A stretch of DNA of 64,000 nt from Ceriagrion tenellum (lineage: Eukaryota; Arthropoda; Insecta; Odonata; Coenagrionidae). Of this stretch, positions 47,701-61,834 are shown piece by piece (positions within the stretch are counted from its first letter, which is position 1; the number at the start of each line of letters is the position of its first letter). The stretch is taken from contig OY720633.1 of assembly GCA_963169105.1 (NCBI GenBank), positions 163,137,780-163,201,779 on the forward strand. The letters are read 5' to 3'. A program made the translations under genes and the position numbers. The notes below the pieces were generated by a model. It searched no databases and was not told the DNA's origin. It was given only the letters and a program-made list of their open reading frames with translations.

Positions 47701-50020
47701 GAGGATTTTTTTTGAGGAACTCATTTGCGTTCTCGAGCACATTTTTGTAATCATTCTTTGGCCGCGGGTTCGTCGTCAACGTGATGAACGGTAAAAGAAA
47801 ATTAAAAAATCATTGCCATCGCGTCTGAATTGCTGCCGTCATGCGTCGGGAATCCGTGGGGCTTTTTCATCTTCATATTCTTTTGCGAATTTAAAATGTG
47901 AATACGAGTGTAGAATGATGCCAGCGTATTCGGGAGCAACGTCACTCAGGGAATATACCCTTAAAAATGACGTTTGTGCCAGATAGTGAGTGGAAAATAG
48001 TCTTATAACAATCTAGTATGCTCTCGCCTGATGATTTTACCTGTTACTGCGGTGGATCTCAGAAAATTTTTACCCGCAAAATTACTCGGAATAAATGTGT
48101 TATAGTGGCATTTGAATGATAATCTGTCTGCAGTATCCCCTCCTCTTTGCCACCAGCACCATCCCCCGAGTACACCACGGGGGTTATTCGACAAGGCTCG
48201 GAATTTCCGAGCTTAGACAAAGATGTATTGTTTGACGAAACAGCGTCCAATATTTCAAATGCTTGAATTGTCCGATATGATATTTCCTTCTGTCTTCAGT
48301 ATAATTTAAGGCCTTGTAATATGGCACGATATCCTTGCAATCCCGCCGAGCGTGATCTTACGAGCCTCACTCAAAAATCGACGGCGACTCATGAAACACA
48401 GTAGAACCACCCCTCGATAGGGTCGCCTCGACGTGGTTCTTGTCGTGTCCGACCAAAACACGTCACGACTTCCTCAGCCAATGGTATTTCTTCGTCATTT
48501 TCGCTCTTCAATTAAAAAAAACAGGTGCTCAGTTGATGGCAATTGTATGACCGTGTGACCACGTTGAAATCTGCTGGCGATTTTCGCATTTTACCTTGTT
48601 TATGATAGCTTTCTTATTTTAAACTTTAAATCCATTGTCTTATTTTGTCGTTTATTAATTTCAAGCTCAGTTTCTTTAATTAGTTGACATTTTTTCGCTT
48701 ACCTCTACAGAAGTCAATTAACTTAATTTCCTCTTCTTGTGATCACTTCACAACGCGAGGACTAGACGCCATCTTGGTGAATAATTTCCTTTTCAGGCTT
48801 TCCATACATCCAGGTTTTCCGCGCACGGTCACGTGATGGATCGAGGCTTTGTGATTGGTGACTTGCACTCAATGATCGGGTGAAAGTAGAGGTTCTCTCA
48901 ACTTCACTCGACGCGTCACATGGTCATCGACCGCTAGTCGAGACGGCGTCGAGGGGTATGAAACACCAAACAACACATAGTAGTCGATGTTGTCGAGATC
49001 CATATCGCGATCGCAAGGAAATCGTGCCGTGTTACAAGGCCTTTAGAATCTTGTGGTATTAATATATTATAATCATTAATATTAATAGCAAGTATGTTGA
49101 TATATCTTTACAGTAAATATTGCACGCTAACGTGCTCGTATAGGTAGCTCACTTATAGTTTCTAGTTTATCGCTTGTTGTTCTCCAGACTGCTCCTTGTT
49201 CTGCGCCTCGCAGTAGGGGGAATGTGCGAGGTTCTGATTTGAACTTCGACGAATTCTGTATGCCTAGAGTGGAATCGTCCCGTGCCACAAACCTTAGCAG
49301 TGACTTGCACAGTACTTGGTAGATGTTGAAATAGAGCCATTCTAAAGAGGGGATCTGTTTAGGGCGGTGATGTCAAATCCACAGATTTTCTGAGGTTCGA
49401 CCGTGCCGAATCCTAAGAGAATAAAGACTCAGAGTTTCTCTCTTCCGATTGCACCAGCACATCAAAAAGGGTGTGAATGGTGAAGGGGTGTTTGGGGGGA
49501 AGGAGGGAGGGAGGGGTGAGGGCTGCATTGTTGAGGACAGGGTATGAGGGCGTATCTCACATATCGGCGAAAACGCGAATACATTTTTGAGAGCAAGGGA
49601 TTCATGAAGACTAAAAACAGGGAATGATAAAAAGACCATGACTGTCGATTCCAACGGAGGCAATCCGTTTACCCCAAACGAGCAGATCAATAACAGAATA
49701 CACCGAGTCCCAACAGAATGGGTTGAAGCAAGAAACCGGCACCAAAGAGAGATCAATTGAGTTTACAATAAGGAACCAAAAATGAAATGAAACTGAGAGA
49801 AATAAACTAATACAAGCATTAATCCAGAGGCGCTCACTCCGAGGCTATTTTATTAAGCATTGCTCAATTGATGGGAAAATGGCTTTAAAAAATATGAAAT
49901 AGTCAATCTTAAGAAAAAGCATATACGATGAAAAAACCTAGAATTGTCAGTAGGGGCAAGAGTTATCAGAAACACAAAAGACAATAGTCGTTTATTAACA
50001 AAGTGTTTGCACTATAATAA
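47701..50020. other. No recognised gene; CpG-rich patch at 48770-49030
   Basis: Mostly intermediate AT. 48770-49030 is CpG-rich and contains GACGCCATCTTGGTGA and GCACGGTCACGTGAT (an E-box CACGTG), which could be regulatory. The 49373-49756 (-) frame is unrecognised. Confidence 0.35.
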
Positions 50021-50024
50021 ATGT

Positions 50025-50264
50025 GGACCCCAGAAATCAAGGGGTCTAAGTGAAATTAAAAAAAAAGATTAAGTACAGAAATGGGATGTGAAAATATAAA
50101 TCTTTTAGGCGTTAAAGGGATCCAAGTGATTTTCTTGACAGATGATGCTATCTAGGGTAATGCCTCTTAACTACTTAGTGGGTTGTACTAAACGTTTTCA
50201 ACTTTGACTTAAGTTTTCTCAAAACAACGATTTTGTTACTTTGACCCCTTGACTTCTGAGGTCC
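50025..50264. mobile_element. Small terminal-inverted-repeat element (MITE-like)
   Basis: The 22 bp starting GGACCCCAGAAATCAAGGGG (50025-50046) match the reverse complement of 50243-50264 at 20 of 22 positions. Weaker inverted similarity continues inward (AAGT then A-rich). The 240-bp length, lack of ORF and terminal repeats suit a MITE. No convincing target duplication was seen and the family is unknown. Confidence 0.65.
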
Positions 50265-53200
50265 TCAAATATGGAGAGGTACTCATCACAATGGCCAAAT
50301 ATAACGAAGTGATACGGAAGACATAAGAAGTAATTCAGAGGATGGATTAAGAAAAATTAACGGTGATGTGATAGCTACGTATAGAACATGTAGAATAAAA
50401 ATAGGCGAATAACGTATGTATTTTTTGGTAAAAATACGGAAAGTCACCTAAGGCTGACTATGAAGCAAATTGCTGACAGAGGACGAATTTTTTGCGGAAG
50501 ATAGAGGGAAATCTGACGAGGGCAATAGCTGGAATCGTAGGATGTCGCCAAAGTACGCTAATAACAACGAAGCGACTACAGAAAATATTAGAAAGTTCCT
50601 GATTACCGTGCCCTGCGGAATCGGAAGAGGTAAAGGAGTTAATTCGAAGATGCTGCCCAGTGAAAAAACTCGAAAGAGAGAAATATCTCTAAGACAAATT
50701 TATCTGAATGGTAAATTCTCATTAAAAAATCCCGTCGACAAATTCATAAAAAATCTAAAAGAATCACGTTATCGTTGGAAAAAAAATGAACCGCAGGTTT
50801 TATAACACAGTTTGGGCCTCAGAAAAGTCGTTGGAATCCAAAAAATCCTCGAACCTGAAATAGGTCCACTAAAGAATCAAAATGGAGGGTCAACTTACCT
50901 TACCAAGAGAAAAAACACAAAATCAAATTATTTTTTAAAATTCGTCAAAATATGGAAAAACGAAGACAAAATAGAATTCCGTTTTACAACACTCATAATA
51001 TATCATCATCACTCATCATAAGAATAAAAGTATACATTACCAGCGTTGCGATAGAGCTGTCGCAATGGAAATTAGAAATAGATATTTACATTATATCGCC
51101 ATTTAATGATTCGAATGGAATAAAAAAACATATAAATGGCTAGATCACTATATCGCTAAGTCTTAGACTAGGGTAAAAAATAGGCGTTATAGAAGCAGAA
51201 GTTGAGGAATGCAAGAAGGGCATTTTGAACTTCATTTTGTTTGAAATGTTTCCTTATTGATACCATTTACTCGTAAATTTATCGTTGAATAGTTTTTTAT
51301 GGAATAAAAATCAAGCATCAACTCCAAATGAATAAACTATAAACTATTCCCATGAAATTGAATAAAACTTTTTCCATTTCATGAGTGTTAAATGTATGAT
51401 ATATACTAATAATAATAAGTTTTCTACATATTTTCCTCGGTGTTACATGCCGTGTGCGCGTAGGAAGGGTTTTATCTAAGAATAATCGCTATAAAGCATA
51501 TCCCATTAAAAATGTTTTTTCCTATTTACTATTTATTTTTTGATCTTTTATTGCCTATTGTATACCCTCATACCATTTAACAATAAAAAATAATAAAAAT
51601 TACGTAGTTAAAAATAAAAAAAAACAATATGTATTAATAAAAACAGTTGTAATGTGTATGGGTTAATATTAGCCATGGCTTAACGCTTCGTAAACGTAAG
51701 GCATAATTTCAAAAGTAAAAATGGAGATCAATGCTGTTGAATTCTCCTTTAAAATTATTAATTCCCAAGAGATGAGCATATGAACGCGAAAAAGAGACAA
51801 TGAGCTTTCACTTTAAGTGGGAATAAATGATAAAAAATAATAAAACGCTCCTTAATGAGCTAACTCCAAACTCAGCTGAAAAATAACAGAAAAATGAACT
51901 CCTTCTCAAAACTCCCGCAACAAAGGCTTCCGAAGATATTTAAGCGAGATCACTGAGCTGAGAGCCACAAGAGCTACGTGGAGGGAGATATATATGTATC
52001 ACTCCATGAAAGGAAAGAGCTCATTTAGACGAGATATTCACATACATTGCAGCTCAAAGATATGTATATTGAGTGACGCACCTTAAAAAAGAACGCAGCA
52101 CACATTCTGGATGGTTGTTCTTGCTGACTTTAGACTTTCTGGGCGTTCACTGTCTACTCTTCCCATTTGTCGACGAGTTGGTGTGGTAACATAACAAAAG
52201 AGACAAACTGAGGCATCGTCAGAGTTTACGCTGAACATTTCTCCACATTTATTAGCATAAAACCCTTACGTTGGTGAAAAGCTTACTTGGCAATGAATTT
52301 AATGCATTTGAGCTAATGTATTAATTTCCTCATTCCACTTTTCCTACGCTAAACTCGCAATCCTACCGAGATGTGAAAAAAATTTAGAAGGAGGAGTATG
52401 CTGCAGCTTGACAGTAACGGATGAGTGACACCAGGAAGATTATTGGCAATTAAAATGAGAAAATACGGCATTTCTGAAGAAAGAGGATCAACTGATAGTG
52501 GAAAATCGCATACGAAAAAGTCCGTCAAAGCGTAATAAATGCTTATTGTTCTACACATTAGAAGATGTCACCTTATGTAGCAATATGGCCTGGAATGGAT
52601 ATCGGTATGAAACGTGATAATTTTGCTATTTACGGCCTGAAACATTCTTACGTTTTCATTAGTTCAGACCTTGAAATTACTGCTATATTATCAATACATA
52701 ACTGGTGCTTATTTCGTTGGAGATATCTTCTTCTGCCTTGTTAAGTTCACTAATTTGCCAAAACAGCAATTTAAATAATCAGCGAGCCTTGTTTTTAATA
52801 TAATACTTTTCCTTGTTACATAAATTTTTTAAATTCATTAAACAAGGAAATTTTTCATTGATTTTAAGGTTTTCATCTCATGTGCCTTCCAATTGTAGTA
52901 TTCCCCTGTCGCAAGCCCCCTATCTAGTTTGTCATTGCTCATTTTACTAATATTCACTACCTTTGCAGTGGGATTATAACGACGTTTGTGTGGCGTATTC
53001 GTAAATATTTAGCCCGATAAAAATTTGTGAATATTTCGCCAATCACTTCAAAATAAGTTTAGTTGAAAGGCTACTTGTTATTCAGTGCAGTTTAGGCGAA
53101 TAAATTTTGTTTTAAAAGCATAGTTAATTTTTTACTCATATGTTCACCCATGTGTAGCCTCTTTAAAAACATGAATAAATTATCTCTAGTAATGCCGTAT

Positions 53201-55849
53201 CTGCCAGGTATGTCAGAAATCCTCTCTCATATATTAAATGTTCTTTTTTAAATCGGAAATACGCATCAATAACTCCAGATTTGAGGCATATTTATATTTA
53301 AAAAAATGCCATTTCATCATGGACGCTATAGGCATTATCGGTGGCCTCTCATTCCCTGGCGGTTAACGGCAGGGGTTAGCCAAGGAGGTTCTTTCTCACC
53401 TAAGGTGCCTCCATTGCTTACTTTCTCTAAGGTATATTTCTATAGGAGCCGGTTTTGTGCTCGTATCTAGACAACATTGAGACCAGATTTGAAAATCAGA
53501 ACGCACTGCAAAACCTAACACACAGCTACAGCCAACGTTTTATAATGCATAAATATAACTGTGTGTTTCTGCAGACATTTTTAATTTATTTCCTTTTTGG
53601 CCTTGATGATATGTGAATAATATAAGTTATACAAACAATCAGTCACATTTTTACGCTAGTATTAATTTCATGACACTGAATTAGCGCAAAAATATCAACA
53701 GTAAGAATAATAATATATCCGGTACGGTCCGATTTTCGTTATTGTAACGCACATATATAAAAACTATAACTTTATTTTGAACTAATAAATGGCTTTTCCA
53801 CATTAAATAAGATAAATTAAGGACCATTCTGCTTTTTACGCAACATGCTCTCCATTCGCAAAGTATTCGTGTAAAAAGCGCCATTTCAGGGTATGCGCGA
53901 TCTAGCTGGCCACGTTGCTCTAAAAATATCCCTTGGCAACATTCGCAACGGCATTCAATCAATCTAATTACTGATACCACGGATTGAAATTCCGTTCTCG
54001 TCTCTTTCCTCCAACTCGTCATTTGGATGCTCTGTGCCATTCTTCTCCAGCCATCAGGTGTCCCCGCGGAAAATGCGTCTCCCAGCCGCCTCACCGTACA
54101 GGCATTCGAGCCGTAATTTAATTGCTTTCGTCGCTGTACACTCCCTTGCTTGATTATCCATTGTCTTCCCCGAATCCTCAGGCCTCATTTCGCTTCGCGT
54201 CTTTTACGCCCAACCTCATACACTTGAATTAATTCAAAAGTCAAGGTCCCAACATAACTAAGGCGAGGATTAATCATTGCTAAGTTAGAGAAGACGTTGT
54301 TGTTGAGATAAATTCAGTGAATTTATTCGTATATTTTAGGAGCAATGTTTTTACTAGGCTCCTTTTGCGATCGTAGTTAACATTCTATACTAGGTTTTAA
54401 GGTTCTTATTGGCTATTTATGCCTGGCCTAATATATATTGACACAGTTGTGCTTTTGTTACATCATTGATTCAGTTTGTGAGAAATAAACGATGTAGCGA
54501 TTAATTTAAATAAAATTTGGCCATCATTTTTTTCCGTCTGAGAGTTTCTAATTACAGTTTCCGCTACTTTATCTTCATAGAAATGTGCGATTTAGAACAC
54601 AGATGTCTATCGTGGGTTTGCGTCTTATCGTGGGTACCATTTGGGTTAGGAAAAGTTAAAAGAATCTAATTATTGGTGTGATGCCTAGGGAACAGGGTGT
54701 GTCAATTATTTCTTCCATACTGTCCTATGATTGCATTACCTCATTTGTTTATCGCCGATCCAATAAACAAACCGCTTAACTCATATTTTCTACTTTTTAC
54801 AGAAGAAAAAAATCTGCTTATAACCTAAAAACGTTCTTTGCCTGAAAGGAGTTTCCATTAGCCCTTTTATTAAAACAAAGAACCGTTCTTTATTTTTCTA
54901 CCTATCTAATTTATAGAAGAGTTGATAGAACTGCTCAGGGATCATAAACCAATATTCTGAGCATCAAAACCCGATATAGCCTTTTTTGGAGTTTAGTGAT
55001 TTTTTAATTTGGCCAACGCGACGTAAGCTTACACTCACGAATTGCTTCGTACAAGCTCTATTTAAGACAAATATTACTCCTCTTCAGTCTCTTCCGCCAT
55101 ATTCGTCCATGACGTTCTCGCATTAGCCCTTCCTCTCGCACTATTCATTTCTGTAGAATGAATCTCAAAATTTATCTAAAAAAAGATAAATGAGCCCATT
55201 TCCTCCATTCTTTCTTTATAGGCCTCATTCTTCTCACTTAATGTGCTCTGTGTCAGCCATCCGTCTCATTCCACCTCTCGCCTCAGGTATCTGCCACGAA
55301 GAGGACCGTTGGCTCTCCAAGAAGGGGTTCACAGGGATGCCTTAAGCGAAAACTTTCATCTCCGACAAAAAGATCGCATCTACATTTCTCACAGTTTCTC
55401 TGACTTCCTCCAGCTGCCTGTTCTTCCAATACTTGAATTCTATCCTCCACTTTCTTCTTTCGAACGTTCCAAACTTTTTGAACAAATCTAATGACGTTTG
55501 TTACGTCTTTTATTATGATGAAATTCTGGCGAAGGATTTTGCCTTGTTTAATGGTGAGATCTGGGAAGGCTCTCGGTGATCTACCGCGCTGATGTTCTTT
55601 AATTGACGATAGTGTTTTCTTCGATAGTGAAATTCGAAGATGAACTCTGAAACGAGGAAAAAATTGCGGTCAATTAATGATAATCAACGCGGTGGATAAA
55701 TGGAAGCCTTTCCAGATCTCAGTAACATTGTGATTATAAGCTATAATTTCGTTATTTATTGTATTGATAATTTTTTCCAAAAAGAAACTTCTGTGTTCTG
55801 ATTGATTATTTAAGGGAATAATAATTTTTAATACCCATTGAGGAATTAA
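50265..55849. other. 5.6-kb AT-rich stretch, no recognised gene
   Basis: Frames at 50470-50805 (+, Lys/Asn-rich) and 53681-54094 (-) are the longest; neither has a recognisable domain or start/splice context. No repeat found by eye. Confidence 0.4.
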
Positions 55850-55890
55850 TTGTACAACGCATTTCGATGCTAAGGATTCATCATCAGGTA
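55850..55890 (-). ncRNA. Hammerhead-like motif D(-)
   Basis: Minus strand: CTGATGA (55881-55887), T, GAATCCTTAGCATC, GAAA, TGCGTTG. The core boxes are intact. Stem II is poor (about 2 bp) and stem III is a partial palindrome (ATGCGT). It stands alone, without an inverted partner. Confidence 0.35.
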
Positions 55891-56104
55891 CACTTGATAC
55901 ATTGCATCTGAATAAATTACTTTGTGGACATTACAAAATTTCATTCTATTAATTCAAAAAACCCAAGAGGGTTCTCCACTCGACTTATTTGCCACAGCTT
56001 TGCGTCATTTTCATATGCACTGCATTGATTGTCCCATCGTACTTTGCATTCTATTTCAAGAGACTTTGTTCCCCGGATATAAAAGTTGTTTCTATTTCTA
56101 CTTT

Positions 56105-56700
56105 ATCATTCTTCCCCTCAACTGATCTTCATTAAACCTTCCCCACCCTCCTGCCCTACCTGCTGGTCAGCCTCTCGTGCATCTATCCCTTTTCCTCCAC
56201 CATCCCGTGACCTCGCGGCGTTCAACCCCAATCGAATTTCTTCCGACCGCTTGATCTTTTTCTTCTCCCCTTGGCCGCTTCACTCCTTCTTTCCTTCAAT
56301 TTCCCCTTCCCCAATACCGCTCCCTCCTCCTCCCCCCCCCCCGTCGGCAGATTCCCTCTTTTCTCCTCTTCTGCTGCGCTCAGCCTCCGCCATCCAACCC
56401 CCCCCCGCCGCCATCCTCCCGTCTCCACTCCAGCTTCACATTCTCCATTTTCCTTCCCTCTGCCCACTTCAATCTTACCCTTTCCCTCCTTTTCCTTTAT
56501 AAATAATTCCCACCGCGTTTCCTTTTCGTTCGTGTTTTGTTTCTCCCGCGAACGTTTCCCGCCCCCATTCAGTCTCCCCCCCGCGTTCTTTCCTTTTCCT
56601 TTTTTTAAAAGGGTAATTTTTTATTCCCATCTTTTTTTCGCGAGAGGAGCGATTTTTAAGCGAATTTTCCGTCCCTCGCCTCTTCTCCACAAATGCAGAG
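56105..56700. other. Polypyrimidine-rich GC island
   Basis: C/T-dominated + strand with runs of 8-10 C (56332-56342, 56399-56406). All long frames here (56086-56502 +, 56271-56777 +, minus-strand partners) are Pro/Ser-rich or Gly/Glu-rich and compositional. Confidence 0.45.
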
Positions 56701-57069
56701 TCCAAATTCCACATCAGGTCGCTCTTTATCACATTATTATCCCCACCGGGCTCCGGTTGTTCAGCCCTTCCCCTTAACTGCTTTAGATGGCCTTAAAAGT
56801 TGTGCTTCATGCCATATAAGTGTGATACCATGCAATGGGGTTTCTTTCTCTACGTGAACCAATTAGTTCTCGCAAATTATTGTTAGTTCAGGGCAAAATT
56901 TTCACCTGTTGCTCTTTTTCTTGCTATAACTCTGAACGGATAATAATATTTACATGATGATATCATGAAAATTACTTGCCGTTATTTAAATTGTCCAGAC
57001 AACTTTTGGAGAGCACCGGTTCTGTATGGTTAAAGCGATCAACCGTATGCTCTCTCTTGCAGTTATCAA

Positions 57070-57560
57070 TCCTTAGATTGGTTTGAATATGGGCCTCCAT
57101 TCATCTATTTTCTGAGCTTTACTTTTCATTTCTTCATAGGACGTTGCCCCAGCATCCTTCCTAACTTGCGCCAGATATTGTTCCCTTGGCCTCCCTCTGT
57201 ATTGTACCCCCTCCACCATTCCCTCTAACACACACTGTACTTGACTCTCGTGTCTCAATATATGCCCCACCAATTCTGCTCTTCTTTTCACAATACTCTT
57301 CCATAGTTCATTCCCCTTCTCTCTCTCTCTCACTCTCTTGAACACCTCTTCATTTTTAACTCTGTCTATCCAACTGATTCCATGCATTCGTCGATAACAC
57401 CACACTTTTAAAGCATCCAGACTTCTTATTTCTTCATTTTCAATGGTCCAGGTTTCACATCCGCATAGAGTAATGCTCCATACAAAAATTTGTATAAGTT
57501 TTTTCCTTATGTCTATGCTGATGTTTCTTGCAGTAAAAAGTGTTTTCTCCTAGTTGAAAG
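57070..57560 (-). pseudogene. 3' end of a non-LTR retrotransposon
   Basis: The minus-strand frame is open from about 57550 to the stop at 57073. It reads ARNISIDIRKKLIQIFVWSI, CGCETWTIENEEIRSLDALK, MWCYRRMHGISWIDRVKNEE and VKRRAELVGHILRHESQV, then EGVQYRGRPREQYLAQV, and finishes with EWRPIFKPI. This is the standard post-catalytic tail of an insect non-LTR reverse transcriptase, with no stop in ~160 codons. The palm domain is missing, so the copy is 5'-truncated. The terminal CCAATCTAAGGATTGA is the same stem-loop seen at 5810 and 27122, so the family is related to those copies but better kept. Confidence 0.8.
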
Positions 57561-57564
57561 CTAT

Positions 57565-60500
57565 GAAATTAAAAACATTGACTCTAGAATGTATACACAA
57601 CTGAACGCTCCTCATTTCTAATCCGGTACTCCTCAAGTTCACTGCGTAGATTTCCAGTAAAGGTGCTTCAATAATTTTTTCGGGGAAATATTTGGATATT
57701 TTTTTGACCGTAGTGGACTGTTGAGCCAGTCAGGTGCCTACACGCTTTTTTTTAGGTAGCTTTGAAAAACGAAACTCTCAAATCTCATTTTTTTCAGCAG
57801 AATTTTGCAGTGGCTACCTTCTGGGTTTAAACTAAATTATTGTGCTGACCCTCATTTTTTAATTGGAACAAATCTTGCAATAATATAGTTGCAAAACGGT
57901 GTAAAATGTACAACCGTCGAAGATACAATGCAGTGATGAAACCAAACATTGTTATTTTAATTTCCATCACGGTATTTTATGAATTGCAATTATGTGGGAA
58001 GAATTATTTCGTGCAGCACTGAGAAAAAATATTCTACTTTCTTTATGAATGCGCTGATCATTTCCCATATGCATTGGTGTTTTTGTGCATGTACGCATTG
58101 AAAGCAGTTCAATACCAGAAGAAAGTGTGTTTTTGCTTACATTTTAATAAAATGAATGTCAACGTGATTAAAAGATGTCGTTGTCATCTCATATACTATA
58201 TTGTGAGTGTGGGAAATTGATTGAGAGAAATGGGTGTGGGAAACGTGAAAGCACAAAATTACATTATTTTTTTGTACTTCAAAAGCTCTTCAGGAAATAT
58301 TCAACACAACATTCTCCTTAACAAATTAAAATTTTTGAAAATATTAATTTAACTGGTGGAAAATGATATTTGCTAATCAATTTCCATAAAATTTATGAAC
58401 ACTACGAAGTTCAAAATCTGAATGGAAAAAACGATAGGTAATGACCATGTCATCCATATATAGCTATGGACATAAATATATAACTCCGTAGGCCGATCAT
58501 TGAGGAAGGCGCACGTGATGTCGGGTCATGTTAGTGAGGTCAGTCAATAAACATTTATAGATTGGGATGAAAAATATGATACAAATTTTGACTCTCTAAT
58601 GTTTCAACCTCTTTCTCTTTCAACCTCTCTCAACCTCTTTTATGCTCTTTCATCAAGAACAGTACGCGGGATAATCGATTCCTCGATTCCATCTATTTGC
58701 CTGTCTATTACTTATATTTTGCCACGTTTGCCTGACAAATAGATTGTGAGAGTGAGAAGCTAGAACAGTTTCCTCCAAAGCAGTTAATAGCACGTGCATT
58801 TTAAAATAATGAGATAACTTAATGTTGGATCACAAATTTTAACAGTTCCACGGCTCATATTCCGGACTATTTCATCGAAATGTAAGGCTCTGTGTGTCCG
58901 GAAGCGTAAAATAGGCGCAAATGCCACTTTCCCATCTTCCAAAGTTAATCTAAAATGCGCCCTTTTTTCTTCCATAAATCATATTTTAGTCTCAACACCT
59001 ACCAATAGGCGCGATTTTAACAGAACAGCAAAGAAATCCAGTTTCAATGCACTGAAAAAATCCAATAAGTGGAAAACACGACCACAATCTCTTGCTCAAC
59101 TTATAATTTCAAGTTCTCGCGTTAAAAATGAAAATAAAACTCTTATTTGAAAAAAAAGGTGTTTAAAGGGAAAAATAATTGTGAATTTTAAACTTATTTT
59201 GAAATCATAGAGAAATGGCAAAAGAGAATACTCATACTCGATTGAAATCAGAAATCTGGAGAAGCCCACTGCAAATCGCTTTCTCGTTGCGACCTCGTCG
59301 AAAGAACATCGGAATCTGAGATGCATTCGTCAACCCCACGATATCTTAAACCTTGTTTCCAAGTCACAAAAGAAGTCATTACCTTGCGATAATTCTTCCA
59401 ACAAAAGTCATAAAACACAACAGAATTACTTTTTCCGGTCAGCCGTACTACCCAAAATGTCGCATTTCGTAATCTATATGAGATACTGCCAATAATAAAG
59501 AAGGCTGTATATTCGAAGCTTCTACAGATGTAAATGTGTAACGGGAGAAAAAATTAAAGACGACAGGCAGTAATTGTTTGAATACAATGAGTCGCTTGAT
59601 TTCTGTTTAATTTTCTTTCATACTCACATTTGGATATTTTATAGCCTCTCTTCTTTCTTAGCATGTCTCGGTTTAATGTTAAAATACTCGGTTTAATATT
59701 AATCAATAATTTTCCACGTGACTGCATGTTTGCCTGCAACTAATTAGTTAAATGAATATTAAGAGCATGCCTGTTTCGCGAGTAATTACATTATACGTGA
59801 CTTAAATGAAATCCTCTTTAAGCTGGGTGTGGCGCGTACCTCCCCCACGTGACCGTATTGTGGGCTTTTTCAAGTACATTAATGGCGCCTTGCTACCCCT
59901 CAAAGGATCGCCTTCCTCAAAAAACCCAGTGTTGGCCAATATGCGTTCCAACTCGATGAAAAGATTTGTGCTCCCTTTTTTTCGCACCTGGCCAAGTCAA
60001 AATAAGAGGCGTGAGGTACACCATTTTGACCACAATGCTCAGCGTGTGCGCATTTAGGTTTTGGAGGTTCGAAAGAAACCAGAGGTCGAATCTCATTTTC
60101 TCTCTGTGGTTAGCCTTGGATGTCAAAACCCTCTTTTTCTCTCCACTTTATCTTTGAATCCAATTTTCACGGAGATAACCGAATCGTAAAGTCGGAGATA
60201 TACGTGTATCGGAATTTCTTTCCATTAGAGGGAGTGCCAGGGGATGGGAGTGGTAGGTACCACAAGTCCACTGCCATAAAGGGTTGAGAAAAAATGCATT
60301 ATAAAGTGAAGTTTATGATTAGAAAAAAAAGAGATTAGCTTCGGGCTAGAGTGCTACTGCAGGATGAAAACGAAATCAATTACGCATAAAGCTGATTTCA
60401 CGCAATTTGAAAGCAGAATCGCTAATGCCCGTTTCTCATCATTAAATTATGCACGAACTTTAATCAAAAAATGATTGATCAATGCTTCTCGAGGGGACAT

Positions 60501-61435
60501 GATTTCATTGAAACGTCTTGACATCGGTCTTGTTGTCTTGAAATGCCTTCGATGGCTTCGTTACCATCTCATTCCTATCATCTTGAACGGTTCAAAAAAC
60601 TTTTGAATCGGTGTGAAACTGCTCAGCCAATAAAGAGTAACCTTTCCCTTCTCAGGATTACGCCAGCTTCTCAAGAGGAACGGGGAAAACACAAGTCTCA
60701 AGATGGCCTCTCGTGGAAAATGACCGGCAATTGTAGCTAAATCGTATTACGTTGCTATTTTATTTATGTCTTGATTTAAACCAGTTTCCAACACTTCAAA
60801 CTCCTCCTTGATGCCTTTGGTCATGTGAAAGTCCCTAAAATAGAATATTTGACGATAAGCAAGGTTGTTCAGTGAGTAAAAAGTTCGGCTATTGAACCGA
60901 AGGTCCTGAGATAACGTCCGGATAAATCGTGTGGAAAAGCTGTTCCAAAACTGTTTACGTTTTCGAGGGAAAGATACAAATTTTGGATGCTACAGAGGTG
61001 ATGTGTGAGAACGAGAAGATAAGAGATATGTGCCCAACATGATTTGAATCGGGAGTTTAGTTATTCAAATTAGCAAAAATTTAAAACATCCGAAAAGATA
61101 AAATAATTAGGCCAAAGTAAAGGAGTTTACGTGCTGTAAAGCCTTAATCTCTTTTTTCAAGACCCTCTGACATACCTTACCTCCCCCAGATTAAAGGTCT
61201 CACATCAGTCACTAACCGCAGCTGCACAAATTAATTTTCAATTTCAACATAAATAACATGCAGTCCGATTCAAACACTTGCTAGGTATTTACTTTCCATT
61301 AGCTATTCAGGTACAATTATAAAAACCTTTTTGCGTGCACGCTCATCATTATACAGTCAATTATATTAATTGATACAATTACTCAAGTGTATTCATTATC
61401 ATACACAAAAAGTGAACTATTGGCTCACATACAGG
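57565..61435. other. AT-rich, no recognised gene
   Basis: No motif found. 59800-60130 has overlapping frames on both strands without recognisable content. Confidence 0.4.
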
Positions 61436-61439
61436 TGTA

Positions 61440-61800
61440 GCTTCGGCGCCATTTTTATCGGCGAGTTCGCGGCCGTCTCGGTAGTCCACTCCTGCCCGGC
61501 TCCCGTCGGCTGACGTCCCCGTGGCCGTTCCTGATCGTCGGAATATTTCTCCCTGCTACTAGGTTGGTCCCTGGACTGCACAAGGCTCCTTTGTTTATCC
61601 CGACTTACTCCTCTGACCGTACGCGAGGGTTTTCAAGTATGCAGGAGCCCCGATCACTCGATCGCAAGAGGTTTTAATATCTCGACCGCCTTCTCCGCTT
61701 GTTAACACACAACCACAAGTTGCGTCACTATTGCACATGGCTCGTTGTGTGGGGGGCGGGTAGCGCCCCCCACCACGCGTCACTGCTCACTCGTTCATCG
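61440..61800. other. GC-rich, CpG-rich island
   Basis: A CpG-dense stretch (GGCGAGTTCGCGGCCGTC and following) abuts the Harbinger-like fragment. It contains G- and C-runs at 61750-61772 that can pair (GGGGGGCG with CGCCCCCC). A promoter-type island or an element end are both possible. Confidence 0.4.
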
Positions 61801-61834
61801 GCTAAACAAGTCCGAACCTGCCGTTTTATTCGAG

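Noticed and set aside
53681..54094. 137-codon frame on -
   Set aside because: No recognisable domain; the C-terminal third is low-complexity hydrophobic.
56086..56777. Long overlapping frames of 138 and 168 codons on +
   Set aside because: Polypyrimidine tract with poly-C runs; Pro/Ser-rich translations in all frames.
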